Assembly (NCBI RefSeq): GCF_019649055.1 | Contig: NW_026570285.1 | Coordinates: 682,001-746,000, forward strand | Direction: 5' to 3' | DNA: 64,000 nucleotides | Source of the DNA: Paramacrobiotus metropolitanus | Taxonomy: Eukaryota > Tardigrada > Eutardigrada > Parachela > Macrobiotidae | Shown here: one piece after another, positions 24,940 through 36,000 of the stretch | How the letters are laid out: every line of letters begins with the position of its first letter | Position numbering within the stretch: the first letter of the stretch is position 1 | The notes under the pieces: generated by a model | Seen by the model: the letters and a program-made list of their open reading frames with translations, nothing else | Database searches by the model: none | Told to the model about the DNA's origin: nothing | Position numbers and translations under genes: made by a program

Positions 24940-26880
24940 AATTTATTTATTTATAAACAACTTACTTGATCGCACCAGCTCTAATCGTACTGACACGGGA
25001 ACTTCATTACAGAAATTTTATTAATAAAGTTTTATAAATTGTTTATTTAATTATTTAGTTTTATTAATAAAGTTTTAATAATGAAGTTTCCTAAAATTGT
25101 TTTGCTCGCCAAGTCACCTGCCGAGCGCAGGACCGCAGGTACGCTTGTCTGTTACACTAATTTTACGTCACACTTGCCATTAAGACTGCGCTGCGTGGGG
25201 GCGGCACCGCTGCGAGGACGCTCATTGGTTGTTCAAATACCGTACTTAAAAAAGTCCGCTGCGCTTTACACTTAACAGTAGCATTGTCTAGCAATGTAGA
25301 TGCCACAATACAGCGTCTACAGGATAAATTCCAGGCGCGTTTAGATAAAAATCTGCGGCATTACCGAATGTTGTAGCCGAACTTTCACCGAAGCGCACGT
25401 GGCTACTGCAGCACAGCGATGTTTTCTCGTATGACACGACAACAGCAAATTTTTTCTGTGCATGTTTCTCTGCAGCTGCCGTCCGTCTGCGGTTGCTCTG
25501 GCGTGTGCAATCATCATTTCCATTTTTTAGGTTGAACTTCGCAGTTCGAACTTCGAACGCAATGTGGAAATGGGCCGGAGACAGACTGCCGGAGGACTGC
25601 ATATTTCACACTGCGCGCACTGTGCACAGCACATGACTGTTTCATCACATATCTAGCCTTTAGGTGATCTAGCATTCTAATAGTATCGTTCGCTGCTCTA
25701 ATTAATATTATAGCAAATTATTCTTGCATTAATGTTATAACTGTGCACGAAAATTTTATTTGACAAACGGCGTGGAAGCAAGTATTGTCTAGCAACATAA
25801 TTGTTAAATGGTACAAAAAAGTTATTCGTTCTAAATAAATAACTACAAAAAACTGATAATCACGGAGGTTAATTACGGATCTAGAAACATCCCTGAAATC
25901 GTGGAATTCAATAGGTTCCTGTGGCATTTTCCCGCTTGGAAAGGTGAAAACAGCAAAGCAGTTGTGCAAAAGCGGTTTCAAAAATCGTTCCACGTAATGC
26001 CCTTAAGTGAACGGTGTAGTGAACGTACTCGTAATACCTACCTGAAAAGTCAGTTGTGCCAACGCGATTACTTTAATGTCGCGAGCGACGCCGATGCTTG
26101 GATCAGCTTCTGAGCATCCCTCCATTCATCATAAAACCAAAATCATAAAACACAAAATTTAAAAACAGATAAAATAGATAGAGATATCTGTCTGAACTTA
26201 TCCATATTCAGTAATTTACACCCAGCGCGATGCGCGAGATGCTGCAGTTAAGCCTTCGTCAAGACTACAGTGTCACTACACGCTCATTTGTAGCAGAGTA
26301 TAGAACTGTGGATCGTGACGCTCCACAGCAGAGCTGTCTGTTGCCTCAAAAGCGCGTTACGTAACATCTTAACTATTAAGCCAGAGCTCTCTGTGCTTAA
26401 CGCCCCGGTCTACAAATCGCTTTAAGTGGTCCGAATCAAAACTCTTGCTGAACAAAGTGAACCTACTGAACAAACTCTCTAAGCATAGCAAACCTGCTGA
26501 ATACACTTACAAAACAAAATGAACCTACTGAACCAACTCACTAAGCCGGAATAAGTACGTGAACTCATTGAACCACCTTACTAAACAAAGTCAAAGTGAA
26601 CCTGCTGATATCATTTTTTAAACAAAATGAACCAACTAAGTCGACTAACTAAGCGAACTGATCTTAAAGGTAAAAAAAAGGCTTACTAAATAAAACTAAT
26701 AATTAAAATAAAAAAGCTTACTTAACCAAAATCGCTCACGAAACCCAACCGAAACTTAAATAAGCCAGCTGAACCTAACCAAATACTTAATGAACCAGCT
26801 GAACCCAACCGAAACTTTAGTGAACCAGCCGAATTAAAAATAAATATTATTGAACCAAAAGAACCTAACCTAACCCACGC
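24940..26880. other. Gene-free stretch with degenerate repeats
   Basis: No exon supported. A TTTATTAATAAAGTTTTA block is duplicated at about 25015-25080. From about 26400 to 26880 the sequence is a loose repeat of GAACC-TGAACCAACT-type motifs that runs into the minisatellite. Confidence 0.4.
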
Positions 26881-28235
26881 CGCTTGTTCTTGCTTGCTTA
26901 CGATACACTGCTCACCCTGGCGTGGTAACTTAAATCTGCTTACTTCTGAGTGACGTTAAGTTGTTGCGTCTCACATGCTTACGTTACGACGCTCACGCTT
27001 GCGTGGTAACGTTACGGCGCAAAATTCTGCTGGTTTTCGTTAAGCCGCTTATGCTCGCGTGGTAACGTCTGGTCGTTCTAACGTAGTAACTTTAACCTAT
27101 TTCTATCACGTGGTGACGTTACGCCGAGAAACCCTCGCCTGCTTACGTTACGCCGCTTACTTTCGCGTGAAAACGTTACGCCAATTACTCGCGCATAGTG
27201 CTTTATGCCGTTTATTCTTATGCGGGAACGTTACTCCGCAAAACCTTGCCTGTTTCAGTTCCGCCGCTTAGGCTCGCACGGTAAAGCTACGCTGCTCACC
27301 CTCGCGTGGTAACGCAAAGCTGCTTAGTCTGGCGTGGTAACTTTACGCTTTTTACTCTAGTCTGCTTTCGTTGCGCCGCCAAGCCGCTTACTCTCGCGGA
27401 CCTACGACACGCTCCTGGTTTCGCGTGCTTACGTTATGCCGTTTACGCTACTTACTCCCGCGTTGTCGTGGTTGTCCGCTGTTACTCTCACGTTTGTACG
27501 TTTCATGGTATCGCGTATTAACATTACACCGTTTACTTTCACGTAATTTGGTTACGGCGCTACGCTGTTAACTTTTGCTTGTTTCAGTTTACCCACTTAG
27601 TCTGGCTTTGTTACGTAACTTACGTTACGCCGTTCACTCTCTCGTGATTATGTTAAGTCGCTCTCTCTTTTGTGGTCAAGGTACGCCACCTACTGTCGCG
27701 TGCTTACGTTGCGACGGTTAGCTCGCGCGCTTACGTTACGCCGACTACTCTCGCGTGGTTACGTTACATTGCTTACTCTCGCGTGGCAACGTTGCGCCGG
27801 TTACCTTCTTGTGATTGCGTTACGCCGCTTACTCTCTTGTAAGATCGTCAAGAAGCTTACTTTTTTGCGTTTTTGTTACGCCGTTTACTCTCGCGTGGTT
27901 ACGTTACGTTCCTTAGCTTCGCGTGCTTTCGTTACGCAGCTTACTTCCGAGCGCTTTCGTTTCCGTGCTTACTCTCGCGTGGTATCATTACAGCAGTTAC
28001 TTTCTTTTGGTTGCGTTGAGCCGCTTACTCTTGAGTGGTCACGTTTCGCCGCTACTCTCGCGTTGTTACGCTTTGCCGCTTACTCTCGCCTGTTTGCGCT
28101 ACGCCCCTTATAATCTGTGGTTACGTAGTCCGCTTATTGCCTTGTGCTTTTATTTCCTCGCTTCCCTCGTGTGGTAACGTTATGCCGCTTACTCTTGCAA
28201 GGTAACGTTACGCTGCGTGCGCGTGCTTTCCTTTA
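26880..28235. repeat. Degenerate ~28-bp minisatellite, about 1.35 kb
   Basis: Dozens of imperfect copies of a unit close to TTACGCCGCTTACTCTCGCG followed by TGGTAACG. Adjacent copies near 27745-27800 are 28 bp apart. The tract is much richer in CpG than its surroundings and repeatedly contains the palindrome CGTTACG/CGTAACG. GAACCCAACC-type AC-rich repeats flank both sides. The open frames across it (for example 27670-28113) are by-products of the repetition. Confidence 0.8.
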
Positions 28236-28406
28236 AGCAAACCGACTGAACCCAACCTAAACCTAATTGAACTAAATGACCTAACCCAAGGAGTTTGTTC
28301 TTTAATTTCCAATAGAGCGATAACAATATCAAGATTCAGTTACACTTAAACACAACAACACTTTTCACCGTACCAATAACAGAAGCGGCGTTTCCTCTTT
28401 GAATAG

Positions 28407-29100
28407 CTAAAGAAATGTTCTGCTTGAAAAACTCGTGGCTGCGAATCTCGCCTGTTTGTAACTCAACCCTCTCCCGGCTTCTTTAACCAGTTTCTTGGCT
28501 GATAAACCAAAACTACCAAAAGTTTCGAATCCAACAGCAGCGAACTCATATCGTCCTGACAGGAAACTATATTTTTGCTCTTTTTTAGCTTCTGCCAGGT
28601 CGGCTGCCGCTCCGGCCTTTAAGCTGGTGTGCACTGTAATCCAAATAAGAGCGCGCGATGGTGTCCACGCAGGTTACATCCCAGGCTAAACACAGCCCTC
28701 TCGTCTAGGGGAAAGTAGTGTTTCCGTCTGGGCGTGTGTCGTTTTCGTAGTGCACACCTCTAGGTTCCTTCGCGCCGGGATGCCTGCCGCGACCAGAGCG
28801 CGTCGCAGGATATCGTTTATGCAGTCGTGCCGTGCCCGTCTTCCAGCAGAGAATTTGCAACTCAATCCATGAAAGCCATCGGCATTGACTTCGGCACCGC
28901 ACCTGCACTGGTGTTCAGAAGATGCAGGTGCGCCAAGTCGAATAGCATTGGCGATGCGGAAGGATTCGTCGTCCAATAAGTTTCCAATTGAGGACGAGGG
29001 AAGAGCGTGTGTCCAAACACCTGACTCCGGTGTTGAAGTCGCTAGCAAACATGCTTTGTTAGTGCCTAGTGGCGTCAGTTGCCTCGTATAACAAAGTTGC
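28407..29100 (-). pseudogene. Non-LTR retrotransposon relic (C-terminal pol region)
   Basis: Two minus-strand fragments, 29048-28686 and 28634-28407, resemble the C-terminal part of LINE-type reverse-transcriptase proteins. They carry a GVWTHALPSSSIGNLLDDES segment, a CRCGAEVNADGFHGLSC cysteine cluster and, downstream, FAAVGFETFGSFG. Stops and frame changes separate the pieces, and no reverse-transcriptase core or ends are visible. A dead fragment; the clade is not assigned. Confidence 0.6.
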
Positions 29101-29658
29101 CTGCTCGGCTAAACTGTACGGCGTATCCCATGCACGTTGCAGATGTCTGCTTTCGAGGAGAGCCTCCAAAGTGCGATGTGGTCGTCAGCGTCAACTTCAC
29201 TTGAGTGCGGCAGTAGTTTGGAAACCAGGCTCCGGGTAGCGTGGATCGAGGCCAAATAGGCCGGCTATGTTCATCTACCCGTCGGACCAAACCCAATCCA
29301 ACTAACTGAACGAATGCAACCAACTAAATTAACAAACTATAGAAAAGACGAATCGTTGTAACGTAACCGAGCCAAAATAGTAAATGCGTTAACGCAACCT
29401 TCGTGGATACCGCGGTGCGTAGGCGTAGCGCGCCGCGGTCATCTATATGCCCCGCGGTCATTGCCAGTTCTTTCATATAGGATAAGTTGAATTCCACACA
29501 TCGATTCCGTTTCCAGTGGTACGTAACATTTTCGAGTGAGAATGGAATGCGTAACCGGTAACAGTCTCAGTACAGTATTGCTCGCGCTCGGCGTGGTAAG
29601 TAACTGGTAAGTATTGCAGAGAATCGGTAAGTATGCTGTATGCTGTCTACGGTAATAG

Positions 29659-30679
29659 GGGCTTTGCGTTGCAACTTGTATGTAACATAAGTTAGCACCC
29701 ATCTATAGAAGTAAGACTTCCGGCCGTCGAAATTGGTTTGTGCGTATGGCTTAAAACGAGCTGGCGTGCGGCACGCGTGATGCTGTGACCAGCTCGCTCA
29801 TAAACATACAAGTAGCCGACCTGACTGCCAGTCAATCCCCAAAACTTGCAGCACTTTTCTTTCGTTTGCCTCTCAGCAGAACGTCCCAATCGATATATCA
29901 AAAGATAGAGAATTAATTTTCAAACTTTTCGGTATATAGCAAGTGGAAATCTATGGCAAATCAAGAAAGTTATGGCTGTTTTGGTTTCTCGTAAACAAAG
30001 CATAGGCCCGTGCGAGCGTGCGAGGAGGCGTTGCTTGCATCCTGTGCTAAGTCTATGAGAAACGAAAACAGTTATAATTTGCTTGATTTGCCATACATTT
30101 CCACTTGCTACATACCAAAAAGTTTGAAAATTAATTCTCTATCTTTTGATATATCGATTGGGAAGTTTTGTTGAGAAGTAAAGGAAAGACGAGCGTTTGA
30201 AATTTCGAGATACACTGGCAGTTCGATCAGTTTCGTGTATGTACGAGGATGCACGCAGTCAAACCGACAGTAAATTTTTTCAGCGAGACCAACCGACAAC
30301 CGTGCATATAGTTCAAGCGACTACCAACCATCCACGGGTGACTGTCACCTGTATCACGCATACAGTGCAAACGATAGCTCCCTTTCGCGGGGTGGCTGTT
30401 ATGTGAAGAAATAATCTGTTTGTGTGCGTGGTTGTCGGTTGGTCTCGCTGAAAAAATTTACTGTCGGTTTGACTGCGTGCATCCTCGTATGCATGCTAGG
30501 GGGTGGAGTTACATACATACGCGTAAGGCTCTTACGAGTATGCATTTTTGGCACCGCCCTCACACAAGCACATATCTAATTTGCGCGGCAGCGAATCGCC
30601 GCATTGTGGGTTCGGCCATGGCGTAACTTGTATTGATGGGTCCTTAGTTGTGTAGCATACAAGTAGCAACGCAAAGCCC
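29659..30679. mobile_element. Compound foldback element, about 1 kb
   Basis: The outer inverted ends share GGGCTTTGCGTTGC and then CTTGTATG, with similarity over about 45 bp (left 29659-29705, right 30635-30679). Inside are two further inverted-repeat pairs. One is 29857-30000 with 30050-30195 (AATCGATATATCAAAAGATA and beyond). The other is 30236-30302 with 30430-30497 (CGAGGATGCACGCAGTCAAA and beyond). No coding frame. No clear target duplication was found, so the transposon class is open. Confidence 0.65.
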
Positions 30680-30705
30680 GGAATATCTGTATCTGTATGA
30701 TATCT

Positions 30706-30756
30706 TATCGATACACTATCTGTAAGTATTATAAGTAATCTTAATTCTTATCGATA
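30706..30756 (+). promoter_or_regulatory. Two TATCGATA motifs upstream of MDN1
   Basis: Perfect TATCGATA palindromes lie at 30706-30713 and 30749-30756, about 190 and 140 bases upstream of the proposed MDN1 start codon, in a local ATATCTGTA-type repeat. In Drosophila this is the DRE, bound by DREF at promoters of growth and housekeeping genes, which suits a ribosome-biogenesis gene. Function here is inferred from the motif only. Confidence 0.4.
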
Positions 30757-30897
30757 TCTGTAAGCTTATCCACTCCATCCAATGGTGCCCAGTACTGACG
30801 CCGCGATTCCCCGTTGAACTCATGCGAGGGTACTTCTCCGGTTTGTTGTTGGATTGAGTGCTAGTCGCTGTCGCCTGAAGTGGCGTGTTTCGCAGCC

Positions 30898-33029
30898 ATG
30901 GAAGCTGTCGAAGCAGCAGCTGACACTGACAGTTCGCCAGATGTAAGTCGTATGACTTTGAGCGTAAATTCCTTTTTAGGAACAAATCAGGCGCCTGCCA
31001 ATCCATTTTATTCTGCAGGCCTGCTCCAGCTACATTGTGCCGTCCAGTTACGCCGAGCCGATCGCCAGCGCCGAGCTCTTCATCCAGCACGGGAAACCCG
31101 TGCTCCTCTGCGGACCGACGGGCGGCGGCAAATCCGCGCTCCTGCACCACCTGGCCGTCCGCCACGGCCGCAGACTAAGCAGGGATGTGGTGACGATCCA
31201 GCTGTGCAAGGACGCCGATGGCCGCGTCAGTACACGCGCATTTCGAGAAACAGGGAATCGCGTCTGATCGCGTTGGTTTCTTGCAGGCGCTGCTGGGTTC
31301 CTATCATTGCACGGAGATCGGAGGGGAATTCAAATGGGTTCCGGGGATTTTAGCCCGAGTAAGGAATGCTCAGTGTGCATTTTTCGAATGGTTTTTGCTG
31401 TCAGTTAGTTTTTGTGTTTTTTCAACCACCTCGTAGTTAAATTTTTTAAACATTTTTTTAATTTTGTTTCTTTTTATGGTCAGTGATTTGCTGTCTATTT
31501 AAGTTTTCAACCGCTGTTTTGGAATTTTCTATTTTATTATTATTTTCTTGTCAATTATTTTCTGGTTGTTATTTTTTTGTAATTTGCGAATAAATGCTTG
31601 TTTTTTTAAATTGTTTTTATTTTGTGCATTTTTATTTAACCACTTGATTATTTTGGAATATTTTGTTTTATTTTGTTGGCAGTTATTTCTGGTTGCTATT
31701 TTTCCTAACTTTTACTAAATTATAATTATTTTTATACCGTTATTTAATATTTTGTTTATTGTTATTTTTTATAATTTTTGCGGTCTATTTAACCATTTAT
31801 TTTTATTACCATTATTTCTTTGTCAATCGCGTTTACCGGTTGTTATTTTTGAATTCATTTCCATTTTTGTATTGCGGACAGTGTTATACGAGAAAAGTGA
31901 GGTTTCGTGTTGTGGATGCGTAGGTTGTAATGAATTCGTGCTGGGTGATTCTCGACGATTTGGACAGCGCGCCGATGGACGTCGTCTCGGTCTTACTGCC
32001 GCTCATCCAGACCGGCACCCTGAATATCCCGGAGATCGGTTCCACGATACAAGCAGGCGATGGATTTCGAATATTCGCCACTTTACGGTATTTTCTATTT
32101 TTTTACTGATTTTATGTGGTTGATTTTTATTGTTGATTTTTTTTGCTGGTCGCAGGACGCACGATCCGTCCATCCAGCAGTCACACGTCGATCCGACCTT
32201 GTTCAGCCATTTCAAGCGGATTTATTTGGAGAAGCTTCCCTCCGATGGAATTTTAATGGTGGTTATTATTTTTGATATGGTGTATTTTTTGGAAAATAAT
32301 TTTCTCTGATTTTAGATCAGTCGCCGGTTGTTTCCGTCGCCGTCCATGCAGACGTTTCTCCCGGAACTGCTGCGCATCTTCAGCACGGTGACGAATGCCG
32401 CGGAAATCGCTGATATGGATGCGCGCCGCTGTGTTGCTCATCGCCTGATCTCGCTCAGGTCGGAAATATTTATTAGTTAGGATTATTTCATATCAGTAAA
32501 AATTAAAGTTTGTAAATTGTTTTCAGCATTGCTTTTTTTCTGTTTATTTTCTTATGATCTTTATACTGATTTCTTTAGCGCTGCCGTCATATGAAGAGTT
32601 ACTTTTTTAATTTTATTACTTGCCAGTAAAATTTATTTATGCATTTTTGACAGCCTATTTTTATTTGTATTAATTTATTTTGTCTAAATTTCAGTGTTAA
32701 CTTTTTTTGTATTTTTTTATTCTTTTTTTATGCACGATACTGTATTTTTAAGCAGTTAAGTTTCTGTTGTCATTTTTTGTCCAAATAATATTACAGTTTT
32801 CTATCTTTTTGAGCGATGCAGGATAGTTTTATCGGTCAAATTGATTTGTAGAGATTTCTTGAAATCCTGTCGACGAATCTCCTCCTATTTATCGTCCAAT
32901 TCCCGCGCCGAAGCGGAAATTCTTCTGCAGGACGTCTGTGATTGTTTCGTGGCCTTTATTCCGGGAAAAGAGGCGCGTCTGGCCTTGGCGCGGCAGTTGG
33001 GTGTCTTTCTGGGATTACCGACCAGTGAT
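30898..33029 (+). CDS. MDN1: MDN1 exons 1-7: short N-terminus and AAA1
   Basis: Exons 30898-30942, 31019-31225, 31287-31358, 31924-32087, 32156-32258, 32316-32458 and 32822-33029. Exon 2 carries the AAA1 Walker A (GPTGGGKSAL), exon 3 the family segment ALLGSYHCTEIGGEFKWVPG, and exon 4 the Walker B-like WVILDDLDSAPMDVVSVL. Exons 5-7 are the helical part up to AAA2. Intron 3 (31359-31923) is T-rich with no features. The peptide before AAA1 is far shorter than in vertebrate midasin, so exon 1 is the least certain exon. Confidence 0.8.
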
Positions 33030-36000
33030 GTACGTTGGCAGCACCGCGACAATTTTTATTCTACGCTAATATTTCATTTTTTGGTATTATGTATCTTTAA
33101 AAATATTTTTTCCATTTTCAACCTTTTACATTTTTTTCCAATATTTATTTTTGGTTTTTTAAATGTTGTTTTCTTATTTTTTTATGAGCAGGTGGACTAC
33201 AATCTCGGCAAGCGGCAGCCGGTGGTGGTTGACAGCAGCGCAGTTGATTTTCGTGTCGGACGAGTTTCTCTTGCGAAGGCTGCTTTAAATGAGGAACAGT
33301 CGAGCGCGGAAACAGTGTTTCTCCATAGTCGACCGGTCTTCTCGCTGCATCCGTCGGCGTGCCGTTTGCTGGAGAGTTTGTGCATGGGTGTGGCGCACAA
33401 CGAGGCCATGCTGCTGGTCGGGGAGACGGGGGACCGGCAAGACCACCTGCGTGCAGTATCTCGCGGAAAAGCTCGGTAAGCCCGTGAAAATGTCCAATTA
33501 TGTTTTCTGGATATTCTGCAAAATCACTCTTATTTTCCAGAATATTTGTAAATTCAACGAAGAATTTCTTTTTCCATTTTTCATGATATTTTTAAAAATT
33601 GCGGCTGCTTTCCAGAATATTTTTAAGTAGTAGAAGCTGTTTTTATTTTTTTTTCGAATTCTAACTTTTAAATTTTCGTTTTTTTAAATTTTCGATGTCT
33701 GAGCGCTGGTTTTGGTTAATGTAGGCCGGAAGTTGCACGTGATTAATTTGAGCCAGCAGGCGGAACTGACGGATCTCCTGGGCGGGTACAAACCCATGGA
33801 AATGGGGCGTGTCTTTGCCGAGCTGCATGCCGTATTTTTGGATCTCTTCACGCGAACGTTTTCCCTCCAGCAGAACGCGGTTTTCATCGAGAGAGCCCAG
33901 GTACAGACCGGGAATCAGTTTACACGGATATTTTTGATTTGTAGAATAATTTAAAATAAGTTGAAAAATATATTTTCAAACAAAATTGTAGTTAATTATA
34001 CTTTTTTTGTATTTTAATTTAAAAAATATTCTTCAGTGTGTCTTACAACCGGTATCTTGATTTTTTTTGCATGACCGTCCATTTTCAGCAGTCGCGCGGG
34101 AGCGTCACGTTTCTGATTTGATCAACTGCTGCTTGTCGATTTTTTTTATTTTGTTTCAAATTTTGTAGAAAGCTTTCCTACAGAAGGACTGGACTTTGCT
34201 GGCCACAGCGATGCGGCATATCGTCAGTAGTTTTTTCAAACGGAAGAACACCGATGACAAGCTGGTTGGTTTATGGAGGATTTTGCTGACAAATTGTCCA
34301 TTGTGGAACGGCAGTTGGCCGTGGCGAAGAAGAGTCTCCTCTTTACATTCTTAGAGGTACACTAATTCTGCGGTATTTATAACACTGTTTATTATAGACC
34401 ACAACTGCAATAACAATTTAAAATAATTATAATAAAACTGAAAATAATTACAACGAAAATTAAAAAACAACCACAATAAAAGTGAAAATAATTACAATAA
34501 AATTAAAAATATTTGCAGTAAAAATTTGGTTGGAAATTCTGATTAAGTGGTTTATGCAGGGAACGCTGGTGACGAGTTACCGCAGCGGCGACTGGGTGCT
34601 GCTGGATGAAATCAACCTGGCCACGCCGGAACTGCTGGCCAGTCTCAGCCATTTTATCGACAACACGCAGACGTCTTTCCTCCTCACGGATCGCGGGTAC
34701 TGCGCTTTTTCTCTAATTTTATTCGTCATTGCCATTTTTATTTGTGTGCCGATTTTATTTTAATTAATATTATTTAGGCAAATAATTTCATTCATTTAAT
34801 TCGGTTATTGGTTTATTTTAATTTATTCTTTGCATTTTTATCCAATTTTACCGTGATTTATTCTTAATATATTTTATTCTTTATTTTGTCTTACGGTTTC
34901 ATCTACATACTTTAAATATTTAAAATTAGTTTTATTTTTTAACAAAATGTTTGCAGTGCTGTTATTTTTCTGTTTTTCTTCTGTTGTATAATTTCATTTA
35001 TTTTAATTTTATTTTATTTTCCATTATTTTTCTGTTAATTTTTTTAGGGATGACACGCCCATCCCTCGGCATCCCGACTTCCGCCTGTTTGCCTGCATGA
35101 ACCCGGCCACGGATCTGGGGAAGCGCGATCTGCCGGCGGCCGTCCGCAGTCGCTTCACGGAGATTTACTGCGGCGATCTGTCGGATCGCGGGGAAGTCCG
35201 GCAGATCGTCGTGGCGTATCTGCAGCCGTTGGCGTTGAACGTTGAGCTGCTGGAGAAGGTGGTGGAGCTGTTTTTTATCCTGAAGACGCTGGCCGAAACC
35301 AAGATGGTCGACGGCGTCAGCCACAAACCCCACTACAGGTTGGGCAAATTATTTAGTAATTAACCGGAGAAAAATCACAATGAAAACAATAATAATTGCG
35401 GCAGAATTATCTGATTATTGGAGAAAATTGGAATAGAAATAATAATAACTTCTGCTGGTAATAATTGGAGAAAACTAAAATAAAAATAGTATTTATTGCT
35501 GGGAAATTATCTGATAATTGGAGAAAATTAAAATAAAAATAGTATTTATTGCTGGGAAATTATCTGATAATTGGAGAAAATTAGAATGAAAATAATATTA
35601 GCTGCTGGAAACAAGTGGAGAAAATTATGGTAAAAATAATATTAATTACTGGAAAAATTTCTAATGATTACAGAAAAATTGGAACAGAAGTAATATTGAT
35701 CGTTGAAAAACTGTCTAATAATGCAGGGGAAAATTAGCGTGAAAACATTTTTAATGGCTGGAAAATTTACACAAAATTGCAGTGATTTTTCCATTGCAGT
35801 CTGCGAACGTTTACGCAAGCCCTGAAGTTCGCCGTGAAGAATCCGATGGGAAAAGTGGTTCGATCGTTATATGAAGTAAGTTGTTTGAATTAAATTCGTT
35901 TTAATTAATGCCGAAATTAATTGCCGTGGTTTTGGCAGGGATTTTGTCTGAGTTACCTGACGCAGTTGAGCCGCGAATCGCAGAGCCTAATGAAGAAAAC

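Noticed and set aside
27670-28113. 147-codon frame in the minisatellite
   Set aside because: The frame arises from repetition of a 28-bp unit; 28 is not a multiple of three and the frame drifts between copies.
26880-28235. CRISPR-like array
   Set aside because: There are no unique spacers: the whole tract is degenerate tandem repeat, and the genome is animal.
26870-28290. Telomere-like CCTAACC motifs flanking the minisatellite
   Set aside because: Only one or two short occurrences within AC-rich degenerate repeats, not a telomeric array.
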